From the NCBI GenBank assembly GCA_029204225.1, contig CM055095.1, positions 32,105,732-32,169,731 on the forward strand: DNA of 64,000 nucleotides, in the 5' to 3' direction. Position numbers and translations under genes: made by a program. Numbering within the stretch: the stretch's first letter is position 1; every line of letters starts with the position of its first letter. The notes under the pieces are model-generated. The model did not search any database and had not been told where the DNA came from. It saw only the letters and a program-made list of their open reading frames with translations. This DNA is from Diphasiastrum complanatum (Eukaryota; Streptophyta; Lycopodiopsida; Lycopodiales; Lycopodiaceae). This document shows, in pieces, positions 32,641 through 44,672 of this stretch.

Positions 32641-34500
32641 GGTGGTTGGTTGGGTCCCAGCATGGCGGCTTGGGGCACTGCTGCATATTTTGGCAATGAA
32701 AAAGTCTTGGTGTACTTACCTAACCTCATTGGGCGGAAAAGCCGGGTGCTAGGGCGGAGTCCTTTTTTAGGGCGGAATGTCCTGAGGAGGCGTATGCACT
32801 ATGTACCAGTGTTGGGCGGATATATAGGTGCCCGGGTGGTATCAGCAACGTTACGTCAAAGCAATTTTAAAAAATTTCTCTCTTGAACTTTCGAGAGTTT
32901 CTTTCACTTTTTATTGCACACCCTTTCCTGCTTACTGAGTGCGTGCCTATCCTGCCTCGTTGAAGGATTGATGGAGCGCAGGAGTTGGTTTTGAAGGAGT
33001 GATGGAGCTTGTTTTAAAGGAGTGATGCAGGTGTGATGGAGCGCTGGCTGTGGATCTTATTATGAAGAAGTGATAGAAATTTGTTTACTGCTGGTAAAAA
33101 CAAATGTCATTTTACTTGTGGTAAAACAGCTTTTACATTACATATTTGTAAGGTTCGTCTGATGTGTCAAGTTGGTATAGATGTTATATTCTTACAACTT
33201 ACATTACTTATAAATACACATGAAATTTTTTTTGAAGTGCTTTACGATTTTGTGATACTACGATCGATACCCGATCTGGGCTGGTTTTAGCCCATCAATG
33301 CGCATATAGATACTCGGATTAGGGGCAAAAAATTTGAATTTAACATGGTATCAATATAGTATTCATTTTTAGTTAGTTTCCAAAATTTTACATATGTGAT
33401 AAATATTATTTATGGTGTCCCAAAGACATTGGTGGGCACCAACAAAGTATTGGCCTTTAAAATCATATGCATTTTACATTTACAAAAGTCATGCTTTATT
33501 AATTTTAAAAAAAAAATTATATACTTATAGCCGGGTGTATACTTGGCTGGTATCACCCCTGCAATACCCAGGTCGGTTGATACCAGCCACCAATTTACAA
33601 ACATGATGATACTGATACGACTGGTATCAAAAAATTTAAAAAAATATAATACTAGGACCTAGGTGGTATTAAAAATATCAATACGTGCCACCCAACACTG
33701 GTATGTACTTCCCTGTTGTGATTTTTGTGTTTTTTAAAATATGTTTTTGTCGTAAATATATTTTTATGCACCTTCCGATGGAAATTGCATGTAAAAACCA
33801 TCAACCAGAAGGTGCATGTAAAAAGATTTTGTCATAAATTTTTTGCTCTTATAGATTCTGCTCTGAGAGGCATCACCATTTTTTTTCATTAAAATGTTAA
33901 AACTAATATTACGGGTGAGGTGGGCAAGGTCGCCTTTTGAGAGGGCTTTCCGCCCAGTGCCACCCTTGGGTGGACGCTCTTTCTCGCGCAGAAGAGCTCA
34001 AGAAAGGCCTTATGCAGTAAAAATTTTTTACTTTTTTTTATATAAAAGAATTACATGCACCTTTCAAAACCAAAAAGTGCACATGAAAAGAAACAAAAAA
34101 AATTTAACAACACAAATTGGTAAGGTGAAATATGTTTTCTTTGTTAAAATGTAAAAATGATAATGCATGTTAAAATATGTATAAGCCCAAAGGCAGGTAG
34201 AGTTTTCACAAGCGCCCGCAGGGGCATAAAGCCTTGCTCTTGGGGCTTTCTAAAAACTCCATTGTGTGAATTTTAATGCCTGAGCCATTATGACCATAAT
34301 GTTGTAGTTGGGCACGAATTTCACAAAATTTATGGGGTTTTCATATAGGTAAAAGCACCCAAAAGCCTGATAACTTTATTGTGAATTTTTTTTGGTAAAT
34401 TCCCTTACTGGGACTATAATTCCATACCAGATAACCTATTCGAGTAATCATGGCCATGTTGCCCTACCTGGACCAGGCTTCAAAAACACACAGGACATTA
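32641..34500. other. Intergenic region
   Basis: Contains the presumed 6PGD promoter (minus strand) and repeat-like text. A degenerate GAAGGAGTGATGGAGC-type short repeat lies at 32,955-33,050. No gene supported; small open frames at 33,081-34,154 lack motifs. Confidence 0.45.
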
Positions 34501-34507
34501 TGTGGTA

Positions 34508-34633
34508 GGTAATGGCCATTGGGAGAGCCATTATCACAAATAATTCGGGACCCGGCAGTGAGTGGCGGATGCCACGAGCTGCTCGGGGACCGAATTATTT
34601 ATGGTAATGGCCCCCCGACCAATGGCCATTACC
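34508..34633. repeat. Foldback hairpin with 51-55 nt arms
   Basis: 34,508-34,558 and 34,579-34,633 are imperfect reverse complements (about 80 %), sharing GGTAATGGCCATT, GAATTATTTRTG and the complement of CGGGACC. The loop is about 20 nt. The right arm leads straight into the inverted repeat at 34,639. Confidence 0.6.
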
Positions 34634-34638
34634 GTGCG

Positions 34639-34662
34639 TAATTGACTTTCACCTCATTTTTG
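34639..34662 (+). repeat. 24-bp inverted repeat, left copy
   Basis: A 24-base segment beginning TAATTGACTTTCACCTCATT is found exactly reversed and complemented at 36,038-36,061. The two copies bracket the candidate gene at 34,751-35,393 and a GA microsatellite, about 1.4 kb apart. Confidence 0.75.
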
Positions 34663-34750
34663 TGTTGATTTTTTTGTCTCGGGCACAGTCAAGAAGACTG
34701 GTCATTTTTCCATAATGTGCTACCACATGGGACGGCCATTTAAAATTTTT

Positions 34751-35393
34751 TTAGCATACCAACTCAGATTTTGGATAATGTTCTTCGGGTGGCCCTCCGA
34801 GTGGCCTAGTTTCAGAATGTTCTATCCCTGGTTTCCAGAATGTTCTCCCTGGTTTTGGAGACGGGCGCTCGTTGCCCGCGGATTCGCCTTCGATGCTCGT
34901 GGAGATGGCACCCTCAATGCCCTCGTTGCCTGTGGAAATGGCGCCCTCACTGCCCTTGTTGCCGACATCTTGTGACTCTGCCTTGTTTCCCTCTACAGTA
35001 TTGGCAGCCATGTCGTTCACCCCAAGCTCCTTTGGAGTGGTCACTTGCTCAGCTACCCAGGAATTGAGCCAGGTTCCATCGCTCCGTTTGATTGTGATTA
35101 TGGCAGGAAGCCCCCTCCCCACAGCTCGTCGCCCTCTCTTTCTGCCCGAAGCATTCTGATTGGTGGCAATCCCCTTTTCCGAACTCGGTTGTCGTCCTGC
35201 CTGGATCAGATAGCAAAGATCAAACCAGAGATTGAAACTATTCGAACGATAAAAGTGGCAATAATATTGCAAAGCTGGAAAATCCGCTCACCTTTGGAGA
35301 TTGCTCTTTGGAACTAGTTGCTTTTGATGGAGAATTGTGAGAATTGCAGATGAATAACTGCTTCTGCTTGCAGAAACCGCACCAGTGAGCCAT
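34751..35393 (-). CDS. Candidate two-exon gene of unknown function, 183 aa
   Basis: Exon 1 (35,292-35,393) starts MAHWCGFCKQKQLFICNS and ends at a good donor (AAG|GTGAGC). A 91-nt intron ends ...ATCCAG, and exon 2 (34,751-35,200) joins in phase 0. Exon 2 gives a basic stretch SGRKRGRRAVGRGLPAIITI, KRSDGTWLNSWVAEQVTT, then a Gly/Glu-rich region with a short internal repeat (GNEGIEGAIST and variants) and the end PPEEHYPKSELVC. The N-terminal CX2C plus a later Cys could bind metal. I do not recognise the family. Support is limited to open frames of 34 and 149 codons with consistent splice sites and better GC content than the surroundings. It could be a lineage-specific gene, or cargo of a mobile element, since it is bracketed by inverted repeats at 34,639 and 36,038. 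Confidence 0.5.
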
Positions 35394-35534
35394 GGAAAAT
35401 TCCAGCATTTTTTAACTAGACAGTCTGCTTCATCAAGCCCATCTCATCACTATTGGCATCAGTCTCAAACCAAGCTAACACTTCAAATTCTGTAAATGCT
35501 TGAGAGCATCCTATCTAGACTAGAATATTAAGAA

Positions 35535-35639
<105 letters not shown>

Positions 35640-35880
35640 ATTGCTAGTATTTGACAGTGTTTGGAGGCAGAGTAGAGGACAAAAAGGAAGCATGAGCTGC
35701 TGAAGCCATATAATATTTGTTGTGATTGACAACTTATTTTTTTTATGGATGATCTCCTCTGCTTATGGTTGGAGGAGTTTCAGTTCCAGCAGTACAGCTT
35801 TGAAGAATTATGGTCATGGAATATTCACATTATGTACTAGGGAATGGTTCCATTGCTCTTATCAAACTTTTCCATAATAT

Positions 35881-35883
<3 letters not shown>

Positions 35884-35930
<47 letters not shown>
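35884..35930. repeat. (CT)23 microsatellite
   Basis: 47 bp of uninterrupted CT between AT-rich sequence and GCACGCGC. Confidence 0.95.
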
Positions 35931-35933
<3 letters not shown>

Positions 35934-36006
35934 CGCGCTAGGCAGGATAGGGAGGATGATACGTGATAGTCAGAAAAGTAGACGCTGGTAGACACGCAAT
36001 AATCAT

Positions 36007-36037
36007 GGCCCTATATTATGCAAAATAATATAGGGCC
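36007..36037. repeat. Perfect 13-bp hairpin
   Basis: GGCCCTATATTAT, a 5-base loop, then its exact complement. It lies directly beside the inverted repeat copy at 36,038. Confidence 0.8.
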
Positions 36038-36061
36038 CAAAAATGAGGTGAAAGTCAATTA
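36038..36061 (-). repeat. 24-bp inverted repeat, right copy
   Basis: Exact reverse complement of 34,639-34,662 (contains AATGAGGTGAAAGTCAATTA). Confidence 0.75.
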
Positions 36062-36467
36062 TGTATGTCGTAAAGCCCCATGTTGGTGCTCAAAGGAGTG
36101 TAAAGCCCAACACCAAGTCTTTAGCTAACCTAAATTCTAGATGCCATTTGTTCTCTATTATGCATGTCAGGCTTTATGAGCATGATACCCTACATGGGCC
36201 CTAAGTAAGGCACTATGGAGCACAATGTCTTGCATTTTGTAATGGCCAACAAAGGCAGAGTGGTTGGTATACATGAGGGCTAAAGCTCCTTATTTAAGGC
36301 CAAGATGCCAAGGATAGCACCCTTTGCCCCACGATGTCCCCTATGTGGGTGTTGTAACCAACATAAAAAATGAAAGTTTTTTGGTTCACTCTTTTGTTGT
36401 AGTTGTCAAGATAGTTATGCATGTAGCATTTGACATAGTCATAATGTGTTGGTTTGTCTCATCAATT
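36062..36467. other. Spacer without gene
   Basis: AT-rich sequence with no coding or repeat signal that I can name. Confidence 0.4.
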
Positions 36468-36551
36468 ATGAGGCCTTTGGCTAATTTGTTTGTGCATGAG
36501 GCCTTTGGCTAATTTGTTTGTGCATGAGGCCTTCGCCTAATTTGTTTTAGT
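36468..36551. repeat. 28-bp minisatellite, three copies
   Basis: ATGAGGCCTTTGGCTAATTT begins units at 36,468, 36,496 and 36,524; further decayed copies continue to about 36,605. Confidence 0.8.
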
Positions 36552-36667
36552 TGCCTGGACATTTTTAAGCATGAGGCCTTGCCTAGATTGTTTTAGTTGC
36601 CTAGACATTGATAGACATGATCTTTTGCTAGGGCAATTATGAGTGTCATGATTTCATAAGATATTTC

Positions 36668-36916
36668 AAGGCATTATGCCATATTATGCCTTGAAGACTT
36701 GAGCTTGAAAAAAAAAACGGTGATTTTTGAGCTCAAGACAAGCTTGGCCTCACAAGGCATTATCCCATGTTATGCCTTGAAGATTTGAGCTTGAAAAAAA
36801 GTGTTCTTTGACGTCATGACATACTTGGCCTCACAAGGTATTATCCCATGTTATGCCTTCAAGATTTGAGTTTGAAAAAAATGTGTTCTTTGAGGTCACG
36901 ACAAACTTGGCCTCAC
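36668..36916. repeat. 81-86 bp tandem repeat, three copies
   Basis: Units start AAGGCATTAT at 36,668 and 36,754 and AAGGTATTAT at 36,835, each ending CTTGGCCTCAC. Copies are about 80-90 % alike by eye. Each unit contains a short A-run. Confidence 0.85.
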
Positions 36917-37290
36917 AGTAAAGGAATCAATCACATGTTGGAGAATGATAATAAAAAATAGATCTTAATCTAAAATGATTTTAATAAATATTTTAGTTGC
37001 TCAAACTCAGCACTCAACATCAACAACAAGTCAACTTTGAGATTATTTTCACAACATCTAAGCACTTCGCAACAAAGCTAATAAGGAGATATCTTCGATA
37101 TGCTCATTATGCTTTGCCATAGGTTATAAACATTTGACTAAAACACCAATTTTGAATACTTCAAGGAAAACTTTAATGCCCATCAATAATAAATAAAAAT
37201 ACATTATACCATCAAAGTCCCTCTCACTAACACTAGTCATCAATTCTTTAATGGGCCTCTCCCTTAGTGGAGGGCACAAAGCTAATAACA
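36917..37290. other. Spacer without gene
   Basis: AT-rich, no motif recognised. Confidence 0.4.
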
Positions 37291-37293
37291 TAT

Positions 37294-37312
37294 ATATCTA
37301 TCTATCTATCTA

Positions 37313-37359
<47 letters not shown>
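37294..37359. repeat. (TATC)n and (TA)n microsatellite
   Basis: About five TATC units pass into about twenty TA units. Confidence 0.9.
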
Positions 37360-37362
<3 letters not shown>

Positions 37363-37690
37363 AACTTATGTACATTTTTGGGCATGTGTATGGGTGCACC
37401 CATGCATCCTCCTCTCCTCACCCATGCATACACACTTTCTTAACTAAAAATGATGGGAAATCCTCCTCTCCTCACCCATGCATACACACTTTCTTAACTA
37501 AAAATGATGGGGAGGGAGATGCATGTATGGGAAAAAGTGCATATCCTCATACATTTGCACATTGTGTGCATTGAGGGGTTGGCCCCAAAAAAATTTCCCA
37601 CCCCCTCCCTCCCACTCATTAAATTCAAATATTTGAAGTTTGAAGTTAAGGTTTTATTTTCGTCACACACTTCAATGTGCTTCAAACTTT
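37360..37690. repeat. Dispersed repeat family, copy A
   Basis: Shares with 38,507-38,722 the order TATA tract, TTTAAA, ...GGTATGGGTGCAC-type text, CTCACCCATGCAT, ...GATGCATGTATGGGAAAAAG. Within it, the 54-bp unit TCCTCCTCTCCTCACCCATG... is duplicated exactly in tandem (37,407-37,460 and 37,461-37,514). Confidence 0.7.
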
Positions 37691-37974
37691 AGCCAATAAT
37701 CTTTATTACATAAATCATAAACATAAAAATTTTCCACCTTCAACTGCTTTTTTTTTTTTTTTCAATCCTCAAATCCCTATCTTAGCTCGCCATTTTCAAG
37801 AATGTTGAACCACAAGCCCAAACTCAGTAGCTTTAACTCCTAAATCGTTACCCACAAGCTTTTATCCATGGGCCAAAAAATGCACAATTGAAAAAAAAGG
37901 AAGGGGATGGGATGAGGGGAGCAAAAGAGACAATAAAAAGAAAAAAAATAGGGGGGGAGAGGGGGATTTGGAAC

Positions 37975-38089
<115 letters not shown>

Positions 38090-38233
38090 CCCCAACACAT
38101 CGAATGCGTGTGTGTGTGCGCGCACACACACACACATCTCCATATAAAAAACTTTGTGGATGAGGTATATTGTATGGATGAAGTATAGAGTCTAGAGTCC
38201 TTTTTCCTCCTTCCCTCCCCCCCACGGGCCCCA

Positions 38234-38235
<2 letters not shown>

Positions 38236-38265
<30 letters not shown>
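38236..38265. repeat. (TC)15 microsatellite
   Basis: 30 bp of TC repeat. Confidence 0.9.
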
Positions 38266-38267
<2 letters not shown>

Positions 38268-38460
38268 GCTGACCAACCAGCCATAGAGGGAGGGAGGTGC
38301 CTCCATGCCCCTAAAAAAATTAAGAAGGTTGGAGTGCCTCCATTCCATTAAAAATAAATATATGTTCCCACCCCATATGTTCCCCCCTTCTCCTGTCAGT
38401 CCACCTAAAAAAACATCATCGATGACCCCCGTCCGCCAGCTCGCGCCGTCTGCCATCCAT

Positions 38461-38479
38461 TGCCCGTCAACGACGGGCA
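38461..38479 (+). repeat. Helitron-like 3' hairpin, copy 1
   Basis: TGCCCGTC, loop AAC, GACGGGCA, then CTCTATAGTAGT. The same 19-base hairpin and the flanks CCAT and CTCT occur at 38,794. A GC hairpin a few bases before a CTAGT-like end is the mark of Helitron termini; the end here is imperfect. Confidence 0.4.
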
Positions 38480-38506
38480 CTCTATAGTAGTAGTATATAT
38501 ATATAT

Positions 38507-38722
38507 TTAAATTTATGTACACTTTTGCACATGGGTATGGGTGCACCATGCACGCTCCTCCCCTCACCCATGCATGAGCTTTTTCTAAATAAAAAACTTG
38601 GGGAGGAGGATGCATGTATGGGAAAAAGGATGCATGGCCCTCCTCCCATGCATGCATCTAAGGGGCCCACTCCAAATTCAAATTATCCTTTACCAACACA
38701 CATAATGTTTTGAAGTGCGTAT
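38507..38722. repeat. Dispersed repeat family, copy B
   Basis: Related to 37,360-37,690 (see there). It lies between the two Helitron-like hairpins. Confidence 0.6.
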
Positions 38723-38793
38723 AAAAAAAATTATCAGACTTTTCACGGAAAAGGTTGAAATAAAGATGCATTTCTATGAAGATTGGCCGCCAT

Positions 38794-38812
38794 TGCCCGT
38801 CAACGACGGGCA
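38794..38812 (+). repeat. Helitron-like 3' hairpin, copy 2
   Basis: Identical hairpin followed by CTCTTTACCAGT, one base from the CTAGT terminus expected for Helitrons. A GT microsatellite follows at 38,828-38,861. Confidence 0.45.
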
Positions 38813-38822
38813 CTCTTTACCA

Positions 38823-38861
<39 letters not shown>

Positions 38862-38862
<1 letters not shown>

Positions 38863-40004
38863 CAAGGGTGGTTTCACATGAGGTCCCAAACTCCAAAGTG
38901 TGCAATACTCACATAATAGAAGGACTTTTTTATGACCTTTCCCTACATAAAGACTCGCAAAGCAAGGTCATTGGCTTAAATCAAAAACTCTAGGGCCTTA
39001 CAACTATACGGCTCATCGAAAATAGTAACAAAGGTTAGACATCATATTGTGTCCAAGGGATGCTCCTCTAGGTACACAATAAAAACTATAGGAGTGTTTG
39101 GACTGCCCCTTACATTGATAGAATCATGGCACTTTTACCTCAGGCCCATTTTTTAGAGGCAAGTGATCCAAATCTAAAATGGAAAATAAAACCATGACAT
39201 TGATTGGATTGTGTGAATTCTAGAAATTTTGTCATGCCAAATTGAGCTTTGCATGCTAACATCTCCGATTGTACAAGGAATTGAGAGCTAAATCAAGGAA
39301 AAAAGCAGTTTTACACTTTTTCTCACCTTTTTCTAAAGTGTGTTTGGATCAAATCGAATTGGAACTGAATTTTCAAACCTGAAAAGTGGTAGTACGGAAT
39401 TCTGGAATTTCGCACGTGTGAAAATCAGAGATTTTCAGTCCCTTCTATCTCCTTGCTTGTCGATCCAAAGATAGTGGTCTTATAGCTTGATGGAAAGCTT
39501 ATGATGTGTACTTTCCATAGAAATTGAAATCAAATCAATTTGATGTGTCTATCAAGAGTTATAAGCTCTTAAATAAGATAGGGATAGGTCCAAAATCTGA
39601 GTGACTACATTTTGATTTGATTCAATCTTGCTTTGTTCTGAATCCATGGTTTTGAGCATCCTACACAAGAAACTGAAGATCAAGACTAAGTTTGAAGTAA
39701 TTGAACACCTTTTGAACCTTTTGAGTGTCAATAGTGTTTTCTTTTGAAGCATTTCACATGTGCCAAAAGTAGGATTTAAACTTGCCAAAGTGTCTCAATC
39801 CACTTTGTGTGTCTGATCTAGATAATCTTGTCTTGTGGAATATTTGAGATCCATCTCAAATACAGTTGCAAGTTTTCACATGGGAAGGTAGAACATCCTT
39901 GAAAATATCTATAGTGAAAGAGAGCAGCAACTTTAAGTCTGATTGGAACAAGCTCAAACATATTGTAGTCCAATAAGTAAGAAGTCTTCATCTAAATGGC
40001 ACCT
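38862..40004. other. Spacer and probable copia leader relic
   Basis: No gene. The part just before 40,005 should be the old leader of the copia gag relic that follows, but no LTR or primer site was found. Confidence 0.35.
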
Positions 40005-40460
40005 ATGGGAGGATATCTTCTAGAAGCAAATGGAAGACTAAATACTTCTAATTACTTAATTTGAAAGTTCATAATGGAGTCTATTTTGATACTCCAGGAT
40101 GTTATGGACATTGTGCTTGGTGTTGAGGAGGAGCCTCAAGCACAGGCTGAAATTCCTAAGTATAGGAAGAGAGCTAGAATGGCTCTACATTTCATTAAGA
40201 TGAATGTATCTAATGAAATTTTGAGAGAGATAGGATCTTGCACCACAGCTAAAGATGCTTAGGATGCACTTAAGTCCATCTATGAAGCAAAGAATACTCA
40301 CTCTTAGGAATCAGATTTTCCAAAGTTTTCAAAGAAGTGAGGAGAGTGCATCAAACTATCATTCTGAGACTTAAAGATTTACATAGAGAGCTTTCCTTTG
40401 TTGGTGTTACTATTAACCCACACTGCGTTGAAATCATTAGCAACATCCACTTCTAAAATG
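40005..40460 (+). pseudogene. Copia gag N-terminal fragment (copia-4)
   Basis: The plus strand reads GGYLLEANGRLNTSNYLI, a stop, then MESILILQDVMDIVLGVEEE, RKRARMALHFIKMNVSNEIL and a broken DALKSIYEAKNT. This is the same gag family as copia-1 (MESLLVLQDLYEFL, LALHCVKMNVSNDLL) but in the opposite orientation and frameshifted. It ends before the zinc knuckle. Confidence 0.8.
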
Positions 40461-43226
40461 ATCCAGTCAAGGTGAAGATCTAAAGTAGCTCTGAAAGCAT
40501 GAATGGAAATCTCGCATCGACCATAAGTAAGCACAACCAAGTTGAAACCAAAAAAAAAAAAAAAAAACCATGAAAATTTTCATGAAGCTAGAAATAAAGT
40601 GTCCTTGCAATCAACCTATATAAAACTTCACCCATTGTGATCGCATGCACACCACTAGAGGATTTATCCAAGGCTAAAAGATGAATGGCACCTAATACAT
40701 GAGCAACATAAGGAGGAACATGCCCACATGCTATGAAGGAGCGCACTTTGAAAAATAAGCCAAAGAGACAATTTTAATTGTTCACTAGTTAAGTGCCGCA
40801 CTCAACTACAGTAGATAGGCATAAAAACCATTCCAACAAGACTTGCATTATTCTTGGCTATTATTGATCACATAAAACAAGAAATGTCATCTTTAGTTGA
40901 CAGATTATAGAATCCTCAACTGATAGTGAAAGGTACTATTACCTTATAAAACTGATTGATTTCATATTAGTAAGTCATTCACATTATAAGCAATTTCTGT
41001 TTGATCAAAACCAACATGAACAAAATCCAAACATCCACAGTTCTTTCAAAATTTTACGTAACTGGGATTTTCAAATATCGTTCGATATAAACCAAAACTA
41101 TGAAAATCAATTTAAAGCTTAGACTTGGCAATTTCATAGTTACCATCCCATTTTGAAAAGGATTTTGAAACATTCGGCATGCATCAAACATGACATGCAA
41201 TGATTTCTTAAAAAAATCAAAAAAATTTCGTAAAATACCTAGTAATTGGGAAATTTGCTTTTTGACTAGCTTATTTTTTAAATTGTATTCAAGCATGAAA
41301 TTACGCTGATCAACCTACTGTACCTCCTTGTATCAGGCATTCAAACATGCATACAGGTTCATCCAAACATTTTCAACACTAGAAAAGGACTCTACTACTT
41401 CACATGCATGCATGCAATCAAAACAATTTGGAAAATTTTCAAATTTTACTCTAAAAATTGCCAAAGTTCCGACGACCATAACTTTTGCTATAGGACTCCG
41501 ATTTGGTCACTGTAAAGCACAATACAAAGGGAGATGGAGGGCGCACTTTTTTGTAGGTGGTATTGTAAAAAAAATCCAACTCCAGCCCAATATGCATCCA
41601 ATCAGAGGCTACAAGTACTCTTATAAGGTTCATTAGAGAGGCATAGAGGCTTCCATCAGGTTCAGTAAGCAATCATAAGCCCAGATCATGCAAAAATTGC
41701 ATTTATGGAGTCCTTCAACAAGCAAAACTTCAAGATATTGGTGCCTAAGCGCCACAATTCCAAATTGGGTGCATGATGGCTCAAATAAGAGGCAATCCAT
41801 CATATCTTTAAGCTTGTAAATGCATCCAATGGATTCAGACCACCTATTAAGAGTTATTCAAGCTCAAAAAACATTAAAAAAAATACACAATTTTTTTTGA
41901 CTTCTTGAGACCCTTAATGGTGTCCAATCCTAATCAAACTTCATGACAGCCTTAGGACAACATCATTACACCTCTGAAAATGTACATGAAAAATATTAGC
42001 CATGGATTTTATAAATATCCGGAATGACGTTGCGTAACTAATAATCTCGTGCACTGGAGTACCAGATATCCAAGTCTAGGATTATGCCGAATCCTATATA
42101 CATGAGGTGGACATAACACAAGGGTTGTGATGTAAAGCATAAATCTCTAAATGATAGAAATTAGAATGATCCTAAAAGTCTTTTACAAACAAAGGGAGAC
42201 TAGCATTGTCATATGCATGAAGTTGTTTTTTTGCCTAAATAGCATTTGAGGAAGACATAGCTGCAACTGAAGGGGCGAGGGCATGATCCGCATGAGAAAA
42301 TTTGCCAACTTGCCCAAGCAAAACACAAGAACTATGAATAGGAGAAATGGAGGCCGAGTTTGAGACATAATCAAGCTCATGTTTTGTTGCAAGTGCATTG
42401 CATTGAAGAACAAGCAATATAACTCAAAACAAAAATTTCCAGTGAATTCTCTTCACACTCCAGGTGTAGTTCTTAATTGTACCAGTACAACACCACATTC
42501 AGATCCATATCCAAATCATTTTTAAGTTAAACCAGTAAATCTTTCATGACAAGATTTGTTAACTCTGCAAGTAATTGTTGTTGGATTTATCTCCTCTACT
42601 CTCCTAAATCCCATGTTAATCTAGCTCCAACTTAATCTTGTGTTCGCCTATTGTTACCAGTAGTGCACTAGATGTGTTCACCAAGGCATTTAGCATGGAT
42701 GCACGCCTACTGTTACCAGTAGTGCACACATCGAGAGACATCCGTTCCCCAACAATTGTCCATTACAATACTTGATCATATGTCTATTTTCAGCTACTAG
42801 GTTAACTGCACCAAAAAACCCTAGTAACTAGGAATACATAGTATATCCATACAAGATTAATCCTATACATATGAGAATAATCTCACTATGACCCAATACA
42901 TTCACATATGTCCATATCTGACAGAGTCCTTCAAAATCTGCATATGTTACTCACATATCACACTAAGAATCTTGTAACTCAGCTACAAAAGAATTCTATT
43001 CCTCATGAGCAAATAACATATGTGGGAAATCTCTGAGACTGAGACTGAGAACACATTCTCTCTCATGAGCCAACTTACCTCTTACCACCAAATTTCTCCC
43101 ACTTAATCAGCCTTTTTGGAAATCCTACTATCCACTAAGATTAGGTTGATCCAAAACAAACATTCATTAATCAAACTTACTCCTATCCCAAACAAACTGG
43201 AATTAGTAATTTTATATCTTACTTAG
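40461..43226. other. Unclassified repeat-like DNA
   Basis: No gene supported. ACCATAACTTTTGCTATAGG near 41,477 resembles text often seen in plant gypsy leaders or LTRs. A 61-bp spaced duplication of GTTACCAGTAGTGCAC lies near 42,653 and 42,714. Probably old retrotransposon sequence. Confidence 0.4.
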
Positions 43227-43329
43227 TGTTGGAATTAATCTTACTCCTACTCACTCTAAGTGCCTTCTGAATCCCTCAAGGAAATTACTCTCTTACATAA
43301 GTCTACAAAAATGAATTGTTTCTCCAACA
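43227..43329 (+). mobile_element. Fragment of a TGTTGGAATTAATC copia LTR
   Basis: Begins TGTTGGAATTAATCTTACTC and ends CTCCAACA. Its first about 60 bases match, in inverted orientation, the end of the LTR at 48,513. It abuts a gypsy integrase at 43,331. Confidence 0.6.
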
Positions 43330-43330
43330 G

Positions 43331-44317
43331 GTGCATCGTGTGATGTCTGTCAACGAGCCAAGAAAAACACCAAGCAGATTTCATGTCGTTGACTCCCATT
43401 ATAGAAGGCAAAGCCTTCCATAAGTGGGGAATTGACTTTGTTGGACCAATCAGTCCAGCAGCAAAACATACTCAAGCTCGTTACATCCTCATAGCCACAG
43501 ATTACGCCACTAAGTGGGTGGAGGCTTGAGCAACGAAGGACGCCAATTCAAAACAGTTGCGCGTTTTCTTTACGAAAACATTATTACACATTTTGGCTGT
43601 CCCATTGAGTTAGTTAGTGATCGTGGCACACATTTTTTAAATGCTATCATTGATAACCTCCTACGCCATAACCTTGTTGTTCACAGAAAAAGTACACCGT
43701 ACTACTCTAGACGTAATGGCCAGGCTGAATCAACTAACAAGACGATATGTAAAATTTTGACCAAGATAGTTGAAACCAGTCATTCTGATTGGAAAACAAA
43801 ACTTTTCCCAACTGTTTGGGCTTACCGCACCACCCCAAAAAAAGCCACTGGGTGGGTTACCCCTTTCCACTTAGTATATGGTCAAGAGGCGATAATGCCA
43901 GTAGAATTCTTAGTTCCATCATTACGAGTCATGGAAGTTTTTTCAACAGATCTCTGTGAAAAAGCTGCAATCGAACAACAACTCAAAACTAGGCTATTTA
44001 CGTTAACCCAGTTATGCGAGACAAGACTTATATCTTATCACGCACAACTGGTTAATAAACGACGCCAAAAGGCCTGGCATGACTGTCACCTACGCAATAA
44101 AGATCTACATTTAGATGACCAGGTGCTTCTTTATACATCCAAGAAGCACCCCGACAAATTGAAATTCAAAAGTGAGGGGCCGTATGCTATTAATAAAATC
44201 TTTCCTAAGGGTGAAGTCCAGTTGCAAACACTTGACGGAATCCTCCTAGCCACTATCGTAAACGGTGGTCATCTAAGGCGGTATTACAAAGAGTTGTTTT
44301 TTGTTGACCCAATTTAA
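43331..44317 (+). pseudogene. Ty3/gypsy integrase (gypsy-3)
   Basis: The plus strand reads [12 protein letters not shown] (zinc finger end), a stop, then [34 protein letters not shown], a stop at about 43,527, and a 267-codon frame with FGCPIELVSDRGTHFLNAII (Asp), STPYYSRRNGQAESTNKTI (Glu), LVYGQEAIMPVEFLVPSLRV and the C-terminal GPYAINKIFPKGEVQLQTLD. The core D-D-E is present across two stops. The element is otherwise missing; only this part of pol survives. Confidence 0.88.
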
Positions 44318-44672
44318 CATCTTTTCCCTAGTATAAATTTTATATTTTTTATTTCTTTCTTTCTATTTTTCTTATGATCTTGCTTGTAGTTCTAGTTTTC
44401 CATGTCTATTTTTCACCTCATTCCTTGTTTATACTTCATACCATTACTTATGTACTTTCTATGCATTCTCTTCTTCCTGTACATATTCCTGGGTCATGGA
44501 TGTTCTAGGTCAACAAATGATAGGCTACACCATCAGAAATGATTCTCATACTTTAGCCACCTCATCTCTGTCTCACTGCTATATCTGGTATATAGGCTTT
44601 ATATATACGCATTTTATATTAGTAAAAACTAACTTTGATTATACCAATCCTACATAAAAATTGGAGCAGTTT
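44318..44672. other. Flank of gypsy-3, no gene
   Basis: T-rich sequence after the integrase stop. It could be the start of the element's 3' region; no LTR was identified. Confidence 0.4.

Noticed and set aside
32436-32729. 98-codon N-terminal extension of the 6PGD frame
   Set aside because: Low-complexity Leu/Ser/Cys text produced by the TC-rich leader and CUG repeat; the family start is clearly at 32,435.
34715-35317. Plus-strand frames of 75-95 codons
   Set aside because: They overlap the minus-strand candidate gene; the minus strand has consistent splice sites and a start, the plus strand does not.
36468-36916. CRISPR-like array
   Set aside because: Direct repeats are contiguous tandem units without unique spacers, in a eukaryotic context.
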